Shown: positions 1-8,768, numbered from the stretch's first letter. The stretch is DNA of 64,000 bases from Polymorphobacter_B sp038225475 (GCA_038225475.1 JBBRRA010000001.1:186001-250000), one strand, 5' to 3'. Notes: generated by a model not told the origin, from the letters alone. Numbers and translations are program-made.

Positions 1-1282
1 AGATCGGCGCGATGCGCGCGTCGCGCAGGTGCTGCGCCGCGCCGGTTTCCTCGACATAGCCCATGCCGCCGAACACCTGCACCGCAAGGCTCGACAGCTC
101 GACGCCCATGTCGGTCGCATATGCCTTGGTCACCGGCGTCAGCAGGTCGGCGAGGCCGGCCGCTGCCGCATCATGTCCGGCATGCGCTCGGTCGACCGCC
201 GCAGCGTTCAGATATGCCAGCGCGCGGATGGCCTCGGTGGTCGCCTTCATCGTCATCAGCATGCGGCGCACATCGGCATGCTCGATGATCCGCACCGCCT
301 CGCGCCCGCCGCCGAAACGCGCCGACTGGACCCGGTCGCGGGCATAGGCGAGCGCCCCCTGATAGGCGCGCTCGGCGATCGCGACACCCTGCAGCCCGAC
401 ATTGATCCGCGCATGGTTCATCATCGTGAACATCGCCCGCATGCCGGCGCCCTCGTCGCCGACGAGATAACCGACACAGTCGCCATGTTCGCCGAAGCGC
501 ATGGTGCAGGTCGGCGACGCATGGATGCCGAGCTTGTGCTCGACGCCGATGCACTTGACGTCGTTGCGGCGGCCGTCGGGCAGCACCTTGGGGCACAGGA
601 ATAACGAGATGCCCTTCGTCCCCGGCGGCGCATCGGGCAACCGTGCGAGCACGAGGTGAACGATGTTGTCGGCGACGTCATGTTCGCCCCAGGTGATATA
701 GATTTTGGTGCCGTCGACCCGGTAGCTGCCGTCGGCATGCGGCTCGGCCCGGGTGCGGAGCGCGCCGACGTCGCTGCCGGCTTGCGGCTCCGTCAGGTTC
801 ATCGTGCCGGTCCATTCACCGCTGACCAGCTTGGTCAGATAGGTCGCCTGCAGTTCGGGCGAGGCGTGCGCCTGCAACGCCTCGATCGCGCCCTGGCTCA
901 GCATCATGCACAGGCTGAACGCCATGTTGGCGCTGGTCAGCTGCTCCTGCACCGCACTTGCCAGCACGAACGGCAGCCCCTGCCCGCCGTGCGCCGGATG
1001 GCTGCCGAGCGAAGCCCATCCGCCGTCGATGTACAGCCGATAGGCGTCGGCAAAACCGGCGGGCAGCGTGACGACGCCGTCGGCCAGTACCGCGCCCGCC
1101 TGATCGCCGGACCAGTTCAGCGGCGCGAACACCCCCGATGCCAGCTTCCCGGCTTCGTTCAGGATTGCGTCGACCATATCGGGCGTCGCCGCCTCGAACC
1201 CTGGCAGACGTGCCAGCGCGGGCAGGTCGGCGATGGTGTCGAGCACGAAGCGCTGTTCGGCGATGGGCGGTGCATAGGTCAT
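1..1282 (-). CDS. Acyl-CoA dehydrogenase, C-terminus cut off by window edge
   Basis: FAD-dependent acyl-CoA dehydrogenase acting on acyl-CoA thioesters in fatty-acid or related beta-oxidation. 427 residues are visible from the ATG at 1282; the frame runs open through the left edge. The N-terminus (TYAPPIAEQRFVLD...) and the segment NLTEPQAGSDVG followed by YRVDGTKIYITWG are typical of the long, roughly 590-residue FadE/DmdC-like subfamily, which carries an extra C-terminal domain that would lie outside the window. GGMGYVEETGAAQHLRDARI near the edge is the conserved substrate/FAD region. It is divergent from the Sua5 gene, with about 50 bp between starts. The exact substrate cannot be told. 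Confidence 0.9.
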   Translation of the reverse strand, partial: MTYAPPIAEQRFVLDTIADLPALARLPGFEAATPDMVDAILNEAGKLASGVFAPLNWSGDQAGAVLADGVVTLPAGFADAYRLYIDGGWASLGSHPAHGGQGLPFVLASAVQEQLTSANMAFSLCMMLSQGAIEALQAHASPELQATYLTKLVSGEWTGTMNLTEPQAGSDVGALRTRAEPHADGSYRVDGTKIYITWGEHDVADNIVHLVLARLPDAPPGTKGISLFLCPKVLPDGRRNDVKCIGVEHKLGIHASPTCTMRFGEHGDCVGYLVGDEGAGMRAMFTMMNHARINVGLQGVAIAERAYQGALAYARDRVQSARFGGGREAVRIIEHADVRRMLMTMKATTEAIRALAYLNAAAVDRAHAGHDAAAAGLADLLTPVTKAYATDMGVELSSLAVQVFGGMGYVEETGAAQHLRDARIAPI

Positions 1283-1332
1283 TGGCGGCGGCCTTTTGGC
1301 GAAGCGGGTCGCACGCGGTATAGCGTCCGCCG

Positions 1333-2283
1333 ATGACCGGGCAAACCACCCAAACCGTCGCTGCCGACGCCGCCGGAATCGCACTGGCGGTGGCGGCACT
1401 CCGCAACGGCGACCCCGTCGCGCTGCCGACCGAGACCGTTTATGGCCTTGCAGCTGTTGCCGACGACGGCGGGGCGGTGGCGCGGGTCTATGCTGCAAAG
1501 GGCCGCCCGGCGTTCAATCCGCTGATCGTCCATGTCGCCGATGCCGCGATGGCGGCGACGCTGGTGGAGATTTCGCCCGTCGCCGCCGCGCTGATGGCGC
1601 GGTTCTGGCCGGGGCCGCTGACGCTGGTACTGCCGCTGCGAGGTGGCGCGCGCGTGGCCGGGATCGTTACGGCAGGATTGCCGACGCTTGCGGTACGCTG
1701 TCCGGCGCACGCCGTGATGCAGGCCGTGATCGCTGCGGTCGGGCCGCTCGCCGCGCCGTCGGCCAATGCGTCGGGGCGGATCAGTGCGACACGCGCCGAC
1801 CATGTCGTTGCCTCGCTCGGCGGGCGCATCGGGTTGGTGCTCGACGGCGGGCCGTGCGCAGCTGGCATCGAAAGCACGATCGTCGCGCTCGACGGTGCAT
1901 CGGTGGCGCTGCTGCGTCTGGGCGCAATCCCCGCCGAACTGCTCGGCATCACCGCGGCCGCACCCGCCGGGATCAACGCGCCAGGGCAGCTCGCCAGCCA
2001 TTATGCGCCGCGCCAGCCGGTGCGGCTCGACGCGCAAACCGCGCAACGGCACGAATTCCATATCGGCTTTGGCAAGATCGCGGGCGACCTGACGCTGTCG
2101 GCCCATGGCGACTTGATCGAAGCGGCGGCACGGCTGTTCGACGTGCTCCACGCGGCCGAAGCAAGCGGTCGGGGCGCAATCGCCGTCGCGCCGATCCCCG
2201 ACAACGGCATCGGCGCGGCGATCAACGACCGGTTGCGGCGCGCGGCGGCGGCGCGGCCGGACGACGCTGCGCAACGCCGCTAG
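1333..2283 (+). CDS. tsaC: L-threonylcarbamoyladenylate synthase (Sua5/TsaC type)
   Basis: Makes threonylcarbamoyl-AMP from threonine, bicarbonate and ATP, the first step of t6A37 tRNA modification in the cytoplasm. 316 residues: an N-terminal YrdC/TsaC domain (about 10-200) with the signature LPTETVYGLA, the AAKGRPAFNPLIVHV loop and APSANASGRIS, then a C-terminal extension (about 220-316) like the Sua5 domain of the long form. ATG at 1333. Its stop overlaps the stop of the convergent acyl-CoA dehydrogenase in the tetranucleotide CTAG. The long form is usually called Sua5 and the short form TsaC; the reaction is the same. Confidence 0.93.
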   Translation: MTGQTTQTVAADAAGIALAVAALRNGDPVALPTETVYGLAAVADDGGAVARVYAAKGRPAFNPLIVHVADAAMAATLVEISPVAAALMARFWPGPLTLVLPLRGGARVAGIVTAGLPTLAVRCPAHAVMQAVIAAVGPLAAPSANASGRISATRADHVVASLGGRIGLVLDGGPCAAGIESTIVALDGASVALLRLGAIPAELLGITAAAPAGINAPGQLASHYAPRQPVRLDAQTAQRHEFHIGFGKIAGDLTLSAHGDLIEAAARLFDVLHAAEASGRGAIAVAPIPDNGIGAAINDRLRRAAAARPDDAAQRR

Positions 2284-3449
2284 CGGTATCCCAATTGCCG
2301 CCCGGCGAGGTCGAGCATGATTTCCTCCGAACCGCCGCCGATCGCATTGACGCGCACCTCGCGGTAAATGCGTTCGACCTTGCTGCCCTTGAGATAGCTG
2401 GCCCCACCGAGCACCTGCGCGGCTTCGCGTGCCACCGCTTCGAGCATCCGCGTGGCCTGCACCTTGAGCATCGCGAAGTCGGCGGGCTGGCCGCAGCCCT
2501 GCTTGACCTGCCACGCGCACAGGTCGACCCACGCCTGCGTTGCCGCGATCTGCCGTGCCATATCGGCAAGCTTGATCCGGATCGACTGATGTTGCGCTAG
2601 TCGTTTGCCGAACGTCTCGCGCGTCGTCGCCCACGCCACCGCCTCGTCGAGACAGACGCGCGCATAGGCGCAGCAGCCGTGCGCCATGCCCAGCCGCTCG
2701 CCGTTGAAATTGCGCATGATCCCGGCAAAGCCGCCATTCTCCGGCCCGATCAAATTTTCGGGCGGCACTTCGACATCGTCGAAATACAGCGCGGCGGTGT
2801 CCGAACAATGCCAGCCCATCTTTTCGAGCCGGGTCTGCGTGAACCCCGGCATGCCCTTTTCGAGCAGCATCAGCGAGATGCCGCCCATGCCGGGGCCACC
2901 AGTGCGAACCGCGACAGTATAGTAATCGGCACGCATGCCGCTGGTGATGAACATCTTGGAGCCGTTGACGACATATTTGTTGCCGACGCGCTCCGCCCGC
3001 GTCCGGAGCGCTGCAACATCGGAGCCGCCGCTCGGCTCGGTGATCGCCAGCGCGATGAGCTTTTCGCCGGCAAGCACGGCGGGCGCGATCCGGCGTTTCA
3101 TCTCCTCCGACCCCAGCGCAAGGATCGGCGGCAGGCCGATGCCGTGCGTCATCAGCGACGCGGTCAGCCCGCCTGCACCCGGACGTGCGAGTTCCTCCGA
3201 CTGCGTCAGCGAATGAAAGATGTCGAAGTCCCGGCTGTGCCCGCCGTATTCTTCGGGATAACCCAGCCCCAAAATCCCCGCCGCAGCGGCCTTGCGGTGC
3301 AGCGCGCGCGGCAGTTCGCCGTCGGCTTCCCACTGGTCGATATGCGGCGTGATTTCGGCAGCGACGAAGCGCCGAACCGTGTCGGCAACTGCCGCGTGCG
3401 ACTCGTCGTAGAACGGCGAGCGCGCGCGCCAGTCGTCGAAGGCCGTCAT
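2280..3449 (-). CDS. Acyl-CoA dehydrogenase
   Basis: A 389-residue acyl-CoA dehydrogenase of usual length (N-terminal helical, middle beta and C-terminal helical domains). Seen: LAITEPSGGSDVAALRTRA (FAD/substrate loop), YVVNGSKMFITSG, and the C-terminal YREVRVNAIGGGSEEIMLDL, in which the Glu of GGGSEEI occupies the place of the catalytic base in many family members. Start chosen at the ATG at 3449 (MTAFDDWRARS) because it forms an ATGA overlap with the msrA stop; the frame stays open upstream but inside msrA. The pairing with msrA is translational coupling; no functional link is obvious. Substrate unknown. Confidence 0.92.
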   Translation of the reverse strand: MTAFDDWRARSPFYDESHAAVADTVRRFVAAEITPHIDQWEADGELPRALHRKAAAAGILGLGYPEEYGGHSRDFDIFHSLTQSEELARPGAGGLTASLMTHGIGLPPILALGSEEMKRRIAPAVLAGEKLIALAITEPSGGSDVAALRTRAERVGNKYVVNGSKMFITSGMRADYYTVAVRTGGPGMGGISLMLLEKGMPGFTQTRLEKMGWHCSDTAALYFDDVEVPPENLIGPENGGFAGIMRNFNGERLGMAHGCCAYARVCLDEAVAWATTRETFGKRLAQHQSIRIKLADMARQIAATQAWVDLCAWQVKQGCGQPADFAMLKVQATRMLEAVAREAAQVLGGASYLKGSKVERIYREVRVNAIGGGSEEIMLDLAGRQLGYR

Positions 3450-3985
3450 GCCGCCCGCTTCAGCCGCGCGGCATAGCCCTTGCGGAACTTTGCCAGCTTC
3501 GGCCCGACGACGGCGGCGCAATAGCCGTTCGATCCGGCGTTATTAGCATAATAATTCTGGTGATAGGCCTCAGCCACATACCACGGCGCATCGGCTTCGA
3601 TCGTGGTGACGATCGGCGCGTCCCAGTCGGCCTGATTGCGGACGATCGCCGCTTCGGCTGCGGCCTGCTGCTCGCGTGAATGCGGGAAAATCGCCGAGCG
3701 GTATTGCGTGCCGCTGTCGCCGCCCTGGCGGTTGAGCGTGGTCGGGTCATGCGTGTGGAAAAAGATATCGAGCAGGTCGGCATAGGTAACCTGGGCGGGA
3801 TCGAAGGTGATGCGGACCGCCTCGGCATGACCGGTGCTGCCGGTGCACACAGCCGCATAGCTCGGGTTGACGACGTGACCGCCGATATAACCCGATACCA
3901 CCGACTCGACGCCGATCAGCTCGTTGAAAACCGCCTCGGTGCACCAGAAGCAGCCGCCAGCAAGGGTCGCAGTTTCGGTTATCAT
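3446..3985 (-). CDS. msrA: Peptide-methionine (S)-S-oxide reductase MsrA
   Basis: Reduces the S-epimer of methionine sulfoxide in proteins and free methionine, an oxidative-damage repair enzyme. 179 residues with the catalytic GCFWC motif (nucleophilic Cys12, Cys15 nearby), the GYIGGHVVNPSY and GHAEAVRITFDP segments, and HQNYYANNAGSNGYC with a likely resolving Cys. First gene of a two-gene leftward unit with an acyl-CoA dehydrogenase (4-bp ATGA overlap). A TATAAT box and a perfect inverted repeat lie just upstream, so transcription is probably regulated. Confidence 0.96.
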   Translation of the reverse strand: MITETATLAGGCFWCTEAVFNELIGVESVVSGYIGGHVVNPSYAAVCTGSTGHAEAVRITFDPAQVTYADLLDIFFHTHDPTTLNRQGGDSGTQYRSAIFPHSREQQAAAEAAIVRNQADWDAPIVTTIEADAPWYVAEAYHQNYYANNAGSNGYCAAVVGPKLAKFRKGYAARLKRAA

Positions 3986-4001
3986 GTTGTTTTCTTTCTA
4001 C

Positions 4002-4045
4002 ATCGTTCTTAACGATATTATAGTGTCCGATGTGGCAGGTTTAAA
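4002..4045 (-). promoter_or_regulatory. msrA promoter with overlapping inverted repeat
   Basis: On the minus strand a perfect -10 TATAAT (4022 to 4017) is preceded by a poor -35 TTTAAA (4045 to 4040) at 17-bp spacing. Directly downstream, over the expected transcription start, is a perfect 6-3-6 inverted repeat ATCGTT-AAG-AACGAT (4002-4016). Its position is typical of a repressor site. The regulator is unknown. Confidence 0.5.
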
Positions 4046-4071
4046 GTTACCGCAAGCGAAGCGGGGGCACT

Positions 4072-4085
4072 GCGGTTTTAACCGC
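4072..4085. repeat. Inverted repeat upstream of the LuxR-type gene
   Basis: Arms GCGGTT and AACCGC separated by TT, ending 14 bp before the TTG start of the LuxR-type regulator. It could be an operator for autoregulation or part of the ribosome-loading region (a GGGGG run follows it). Seen in sequence; function inferred. Confidence 0.35.
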
Positions 4086-4099
4086 CTGGGGGCAGGCAG

Positions 4100-4768
4100 T
4101 TGAGCAATTTTTCAGTGGTGAATGATTTTACCGCGATTCTGCGCGGCGCCGAAGGCTTGTCGGCTGTCGGCATGGCGCTGTCGGGGGCAAGCCGTCAGCT
4201 GGGTTTCGACCATTATGCGCTGGTCTGGCCCGATGCGACCGGCGCGCGCGATATTTTCTACCTGTCCGATTTTCCCGAAGCGCTGCGGTGCGACGGTGTG
4301 GTGCGATTACTTGCCGCACAGGGCGACGACGCGTTCGCATGGGCCGACGCGCCGTCGATCGCCGCCGACGTGCGCGGCTATACCGTGCCGCTCGGCGGCC
4401 GCGGATTTTGCTCGTTCGTGACGGTGCGCGACCAGCTGCCGTCCACAGCCGGGCTCGCGCAGGCGCGCAGCCTCGCAAGGTTGGCATTCGACACCGCGCA
4501 GCCGCTCGCGACGTTCGACGCCGCCCGCCTGCTGGCGGCACCCGACGGCATCAAACGCCCCCGGCTGACCCGGCGGCAGCGCGACTGCGTGCTGCTCGCG
4601 GCGCGCGGCAAGTCCGACTGGGTCGCCGCCCAGCTGCTCGGGTTGTCGGCTGAGACCGTCCACAAATATCTCGAACACGCCAAGCGTCGCTACGGCGTGT
4701 CGAGCCGCACCGAGCTGGTGGTGCGCGCGCTCCACAGTGGCGAACTACGCTATGCCGACGTGCTGTGA
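4100..4768 (+). CDS. LuxR-family transcriptional regulator (autoinducer-domain type, orphan)
   Basis: 222-residue regulator with an N-terminal ligand-binding-like domain (about 10-145) and a C-terminal LuxR helix-turn-helix (about 154-218): LTRRQRDCVLLAARGKSDW and LGLSAETVHKYLEHAKRRYG are the expected helices. The architecture is that of quorum-sensing LuxR proteins, but no luxI-type synthase lies in the window and the classic ligand-pocket residues are not clearly preserved, so it may be an orphan sensing another ligand. Translation appears to start at TTG 4100 with a GGGGG ribosome site; an in-frame GTG nine codons later is an alternative. Convergent with gcvPB, 3 bp apart. Confidence 0.85.
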   Translation: MSNFSVVNDFTAILRGAEGLSAVGMALSGASRQLGFDHYALVWPDATGARDIFYLSDFPEALRCDGVVRLLAAQGDDAFAWADAPSIAADVRGYTVPLGGRGFCSFVTVRDQLPSTAGLAQARSLARLAFDTAQPLATFDAARLLAAPDGIKRPRLTRRQRDCVLLAARGKSDWVAAQLLGLSAETVHKYLEHAKRRYGVSSRTELVVRALHSGELRYADVL

Positions 4769-4771
4769 CCG

Positions 4772-6292
4772 CTATTCGGCAGCCACTGCGACCGCCGGTT
4801 CGCGCCACGTCAGCACCGGTTTGCGCGCCGCTGCGGTCTCGTCGAGCCGCCGTCGCGGCGCGAGGTGCGGCGCGCTTTTGAACGCCGCCGGGTCGCCGCT
4901 GAGCATTGCCGCCGCCACCGACCGCATCGCGCCGATCAGCTGATCGAGCGAAGCCTTGCTTTCGGTTTCGGTCGGCTCGACCAGCATCGCGCCGTGAACG
5001 ACGAGCGGAAAGTACATCGTCATCGGGTGGAAGCCCTCGTCGATCATCGCCTTGGCGAGATCGAGCGTCGTCAGCCCGGTACCGCTCAGGAAATCGTCGC
5101 TGAACAGCGCCTCGTGCATGCACGGGCCGGTGTGGGCGAACGGCGCAGTATAGACGTCCTGCAACCCGGCGAGGATGTAGTTGGCATTGAGCACCGCGTC
5201 CTCGGCGACCTGGCGCAACCCGTCGGCACCGTGGCTCATCATATAGCTGAGCGCGCGGACGAACATGCCCATCTGGCCGTGGAACGCGACCATGCGGCCG
5301 AAGCTGCGGTTGTGGTCGGTGCCGGCCAGCGCCTGCTCCTCCTCGACCAGATCATATTGCGTGCCGGTCTTTTTGACGAACGGCAGCGGCGCGAACGGTG
5401 CCAGCGCCGCGCTGAACACCACCGGTCCCGACCCCGGCCCGCCGCCGCCGTGCGGCGTCGAAAACGTCTTGTGCAGGTTGATGTGCATCGCGTCGATGCC
5501 AAGATCGCCCGGCCGAACGCGCCCGACGATCGCGTTGAAGTTCGCGCCGTCGCAATAAACGAACGCGTCCGCCGCGTGCACCGCCTCGCCGATCGCGATC
5601 ATGTCGGGCTCGAACAGCCCACAGGTATTGGGGTTGGTAATCATTACCGCGGCGATGTCGGGCCCCAGCCGCGCTTGCAACGCCGCCAGATCGACCCGCC
5701 CGCGCGCGTCGGCGGGGATATTCTCGACCGCATAGCCGCAGAATGCCGCCGTCGCCGGATTGGTGCCGTGCGCGCTTTCGGGAACCAGCACCACCGCGCG
5801 CGCATTACCGCGCGCCTCGTGCGCGGCACGGATCGCCAGCATCCCGCACAGTTCGCCGTGCGCGCCAGCCTTGGGCGACATCGCGACCTCGGGCATGCCG
5901 GTCAGCTTCTTCAGCCAGTCCGCCAGCGTATCGATCAGCGCGAGCGCACCTTGCACGGTATCGACCGGCTGCAGCGGGTGGATATCCGAAAAGCCGGGGA
6001 GCCGCGCCATCTTCTCGTTCAGCCGCGGATTATGCTTCATCGTGCAGCTGCCGAGCGGGAAGATGCCCATGTCGATCGCGTAATTCTGGCGGCTGAGCCG
6101 GGTGAAATGCCGCACCACATCGGGCTCGGCGAGGCCGGGCAGGCCGATCTCGCGATGCCGTTCGAGGTGGCCCAACCGGCTCGCGACCGGGGGCACATCG
6201 GGCAGATCGACGCCGCAGCGGTCGATCGCGCCCTTTTCGAACAGCAGTGGCTCTTCGAGCATCAGCCCGCGGTTGCCGGTATGGGTCATCAT
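4772..6292 (-). CDS. gcvPB: Glycine dehydrogenase (decarboxylating) subunit 2
   Basis: C-terminal half of the split P-protein of the glycine cleavage system; with GcvPA it decarboxylates glycine and transfers the aminomethyl group to lipoyl-GcvH. 506 residues; the PLP-binding lysine is in NLHKTFSTPHGGGGPG (Lys275). Other landmarks are YPLG-type GIFPLGSCTMKHNP, SPKAGAHGELCG and ESAHGTNPATA. Start at ATG 6292, which makes an ATGA overlap with the gcvPA stop (the frame is open further upstream inside gcvPA). Last gene of the riboswitch-controlled operon; probably translated coupled to gcvPA to give a 1:1 complex. Confidence 0.96.
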   Translation of the reverse strand: MMTHTGNRGLMLEEPLLFEKGAIDRCGVDLPDVPPVASRLGHLERHREIGLPGLAEPDVVRHFTRLSRQNYAIDMGIFPLGSCTMKHNPRLNEKMARLPGFSDIHPLQPVDTVQGALALIDTLADWLKKLTGMPEVAMSPKAGAHGELCGMLAIRAAHEARGNARAVVLVPESAHGTNPATAAFCGYAVENIPADARGRVDLAALQARLGPDIAAVMITNPNTCGLFEPDMIAIGEAVHAADAFVYCDGANFNAIVGRVRPGDLGIDAMHINLHKTFSTPHGGGGPGSGPVVFSAALAPFAPLPFVKKTGTQYDLVEEEQALAGTDHNRSFGRMVAFHGQMGMFVRALSYMMSHGADGLRQVAEDAVLNANYILAGLQDVYTAPFAHTGPCMHEALFSDDFLSGTGLTTLDLAKAMIDEGFHPMTMYFPLVVHGAMLVEPTETESKASLDQLIGAMRSVAAAMLSGDPAAFKSAPHLAPRRRLDETAAARKPVLTWREPAVAVAAE

Positions 6293-7647
6293 GCGAGCAC
6301 CTCGTCCAAAGCATCCTCGAACGTATCGAAATCCTGATCGGTGGCGGTTTCGGTAACCGCGACAACCAGCCCGTTTTCGAGCGCCTTCACCCCCGGATAC
6401 AACCGCCCGAGCGACACCCCCGCAAGCACGCCCTTGTCGGCCAGCTGGCGCACGACCGGCCGCGCTTCGACCGGCAACCGCAGCGTAAACTCGTTGAAGA
6501 ATGTCGGCGTCACCAGGCTGACGCCGGGCACCTGTGCCAGCCGCTCGGCCAACTGCACCGCGCGCGCATGATTGAGCGCCGCCAGCTTGCGCAGGCCATG
6601 TTCGCCCAGCAGGCTCATGTGCACCGTGAACGCCAGCGCACACAGGCCGGAGTTGGTGCAGATGTTCGACGTCGCCTTTTCGCGCCGGATGTGCTGTTCG
6701 CGCGTGCTCAGCGTCAGGACGAAACCGCGCCGCCCGTCGGCATCGACCGTCTCGCCGCACAGCCGCCCCGGCATCGCGCGGACGTGTTGCTCGCGGCAGG
6801 CAAACAGCCCGAGATACGGCCCGCCGAAGTTGAGCCCATTGCCGATCGATTGCCCTTCGCCGACGACGATGTCGGCCCCCATTTCGCCCGGCGACTTGAC
6901 CAGCCCCAGCGACACGACCTCGGTCACGACGACGATTAACAGCGCGCCGGCCGCATGGCAGGCGGCGGCAAGCGGGGACAGGTCGGCGACATGCCCAAAG
7001 ATATTCGGATTTTGCACGACCACGCAGCTGGTGTCGGTGTCGACCGCCGCCGCCAGCGTCGCCAGATCATCGTCGGGCGACAGGTCGGGGGTGCGCGTCA
7101 CGATCTGGTCATCGGTGAACCGCGTCAGCGTCCGCAGCACGCCGACATAGTGCGGATGCACGCCGCTCGATACCAGCGCCTTGGCGCGCCGCGTCACGCG
7201 CCGCGCCATGAACACCGCCTCGGTCATCGCTGTTGACCCGTCGTACATCGACGCGTTGGCCACCGCCATCCCGGTCAGCCGCGCCACCTGCGTCTGGAAC
7301 TCGAACAGATATTGCAGCGTCCCCTGCGCGATCTCGGGCTGGTACGGCGTGTAGCTGGTCAGGAACTCGCCGCGCTGAATGATGTGGTCGACGGTTGCGG
7401 GCACATGATGCTTGTACGCGCCGCAGCCGAGGAACGACGGCCCGGCGCTGGCGGTCATGTTGCGCGCCGCCATCGCGCTTAACTGGCGTTCGACGAGCAT
7501 TTCGGGAAGGTGCAGCGGCAGCCCGGCGATGGGCCCGGTCAACCGAGCCGCGTCGGGCACATCGGCGAACAGCGCATCGATATTTGCTGCACCGATGCTG
7601 CGCAACATATCGCGGCGATCGGCATCGGTATGGGGAAGGTAGCGCAT
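6289..7647 (-). CDS. gcvPA: Glycine dehydrogenase (decarboxylating) subunit 1
   Basis: N-terminal half of the split P-protein. 452 residues starting MRYLPHTDADRRDML, with SFLGCGAYKHHVPA, YTPYQPEIAQGTLQ and NASMYDGSTAMTEA, all standard GcvPA blocks; it lacks the PLP lysine motif, which sits in GcvPB. Three bp separate it from the upstream methyltransferase gene and it overlaps gcvPB by 4 bp. The split P-protein is the form found in many bacteria and archaea, in contrast to the single-chain E. coli protein. Confidence 0.96.
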   Translation of the reverse strand: MRYLPHTDADRRDMLRSIGAANIDALFADVPDAARLTGPIAGLPLHLPEMLVERQLSAMAARNMTASAGPSFLGCGAYKHHVPATVDHIIQRGEFLTSYTPYQPEIAQGTLQYLFEFQTQVARLTGMAVANASMYDGSTAMTEAVFMARRVTRRAKALVSSGVHPHYVGVLRTLTRFTDDQIVTRTPDLSPDDDLATLAAAVDTDTSCVVVQNPNIFGHVADLSPLAAACHAAGALLIVVVTEVVSLGLVKSPGEMGADIVVGEGQSIGNGLNFGGPYLGLFACREQHVRAMPGRLCGETVDADGRRGFVLTLSTREQHIRREKATSNICTNSGLCALAFTVHMSLLGEHGLRKLAALNHARAVQLAERLAQVPGVSLVTPTFFNEFTLRLPVEARPVVRQLADKGVLAGVSLGRLYPGVKALENGLVVAVTETATDQDFDTFEDALDEVLA

Positions 7648-7650
7648 GTC

Positions 7651-8400
7651 CTACTCCGGCTTGTGCGCGGCAAAGCGCAATCGAACATAATCGGCGATCC
7701 AGTTGCCCGCATCGTCCGCCAGCACCGGGCGGAGCAGCGCGCGCGTGTCCTCGATCACCTGCCCGCGCTTGTCGGGCGGCACCCCGGCCGAATCGATGAA
7801 GCCACCGCGGAAGGTTTGCAGCCACGCGCTCATGCCGCTGGTGATCGGCGTCGGGCGAAAGATCAGCTCGCACGCATCGACCGTGAACCCGGCGGTTTCG
7901 AGCACGGCGCGGAACGCCGGCGCGGTCGGGTAATAATTCTCCTCCACCGGTGACACGCGGTAGCCCCGCGCCGCCAGCACGGCGCGCACCGCAACGCGGA
8001 TCGCGGCGATATTCCCGAAGCCGCCGAATTCGCCGACATAGCGCCCGCCGGGTTTGAGCGCGCGGAACACGCCTGCCGCGACCGGCGCGGGGTTGCCCAT
8101 CCAGTGCAGCGCGGCGTTAGTGAAGACCGCGTCGAATTCGCCGTCAAAGCTCAGCTGCCGCCCGTCCATCCGGCGCACATCAAGACCTTTTTCCTTTGCC
8201 GCAGCGATCATCGCCGCGTCGGCATCGACACCGAGCACCGTCGCGCCGCTTTCGACCAGCTTGGCGGTCAGCACGCCGTCGCCGCAGCCGAGATCGAGGA
8301 TGCGCTCGCCCGGCTGCGGGCTGAGCAGCGTCAGTACCGGCGCGCCCAAAGCGGGCACGAACGCGGCGTGATTGGCATAGGCTTGCGGGTCCCACGTCAT
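7651..8400 (-). CDS. Class I SAM-dependent methyltransferase inside the gcv operon
   Basis: 249 residues with a Rossmann-like methyltransferase fold: motif I ILDLGCGDGVLTAKL (about 34-48), the acidic strand-2 end VLGVDADAAMI, DAVFTNAALHWM (motif IV region) and LKPGGRYVGEFGG (motif V). It resembles trans-aconitate 2-methyltransferase-like and SmtA-like families, which are poor guides to substrate. It is overlapped by 4 bp with gcvH and lies 3 bp before gcvPA, so it must be transcribed under the glycine riboswitch. A role linked to glycine or one-carbon balance is possible but not shown. Confidence 0.85.
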   Translation of the reverse strand: MTWDPQAYANHAAFVPALGAPVLTLLSPQPGERILDLGCGDGVLTAKLVESGATVLGVDADAAMIAAAKEKGLDVRRMDGRQLSFDGEFDAVFTNAALHWMGNPAPVAAGVFRALKPGGRYVGEFGGFGNIAAIRVAVRAVLAARGYRVSPVEENYYPTAPAFRAVLETAGFTVDACELIFRPTPITSGMSAWLQTFRGGFIDSAGVPPDKRGQVIEDTRALLRPVLADDAGNWIADYVRLRFAAHKPE

Positions 8401-8768
8401 AGCGTGGCGACGAACGCCCGATACGCCGCCTCGTCCATCAGACCGTCGAGTTCGGCCGGGTCGCTCAGCGTCAGCTTGAAAAACCAGCCGCCGGTGTCGG
8501 CGGCGGTGTTGACCAGCGCCGGTTCGGCCTCGAGCGCGGCGTTCGCTGCGGTCACGGTACCCGACACTGGCGTATAGACATCCGACGCCGCCTTGACCGA
8601 TTCGACCACGGCGGCTTCCTTGCCCTTGGCCAGCGCCTTGCCGGGCGACGGCAGTTCGACGAACACGACATCGCCGAGCTGGCCCTGCGCGTAATCGGTG
8701 ACGCCGACCGTTGCGGCGGTCCCGTCAACATCGACCCATTCATGCTCGGTGGTGAAATAGCGCGTCAT
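8397..8768 (-). CDS. gcvH: Glycine cleavage system H protein
   Basis: Lipoyl carrier that shuttles the aminomethyl intermediate between P, T and L proteins. 123 residues, usual size. Lipoylation lysine is Lys59 in VVESVKAASDVY; the start MTRYFTTEHEWVDV and C-terminal GWFFKLTLSDPAELDGLM are characteristic. ATG at 8768 overlaps the gcvT stop (ATGA). The lipB gene for octanoyl transfer lies 45 kb away in the same window. The L protein (dihydrolipoyl dehydrogenase) is not in this operon. Confidence 0.97.
   Translation of the reverse strand: MTRYFTTEHEWVDVDGTAATVGVTDYAQGQLGDVVFVELPSPGKALAKGKEAAVVESVKAASDVYTPVSGTVTAANAALEAEPALVNTAADTGGWFFKLTLSDPAELDGLMDEAAYRAFVATL

Noticed and set aside
4100..4768. 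Quorum-sensing luxR-luxI pair
   Set aside because: No acyl-homoserine-lactone synthase is encoded in the window.
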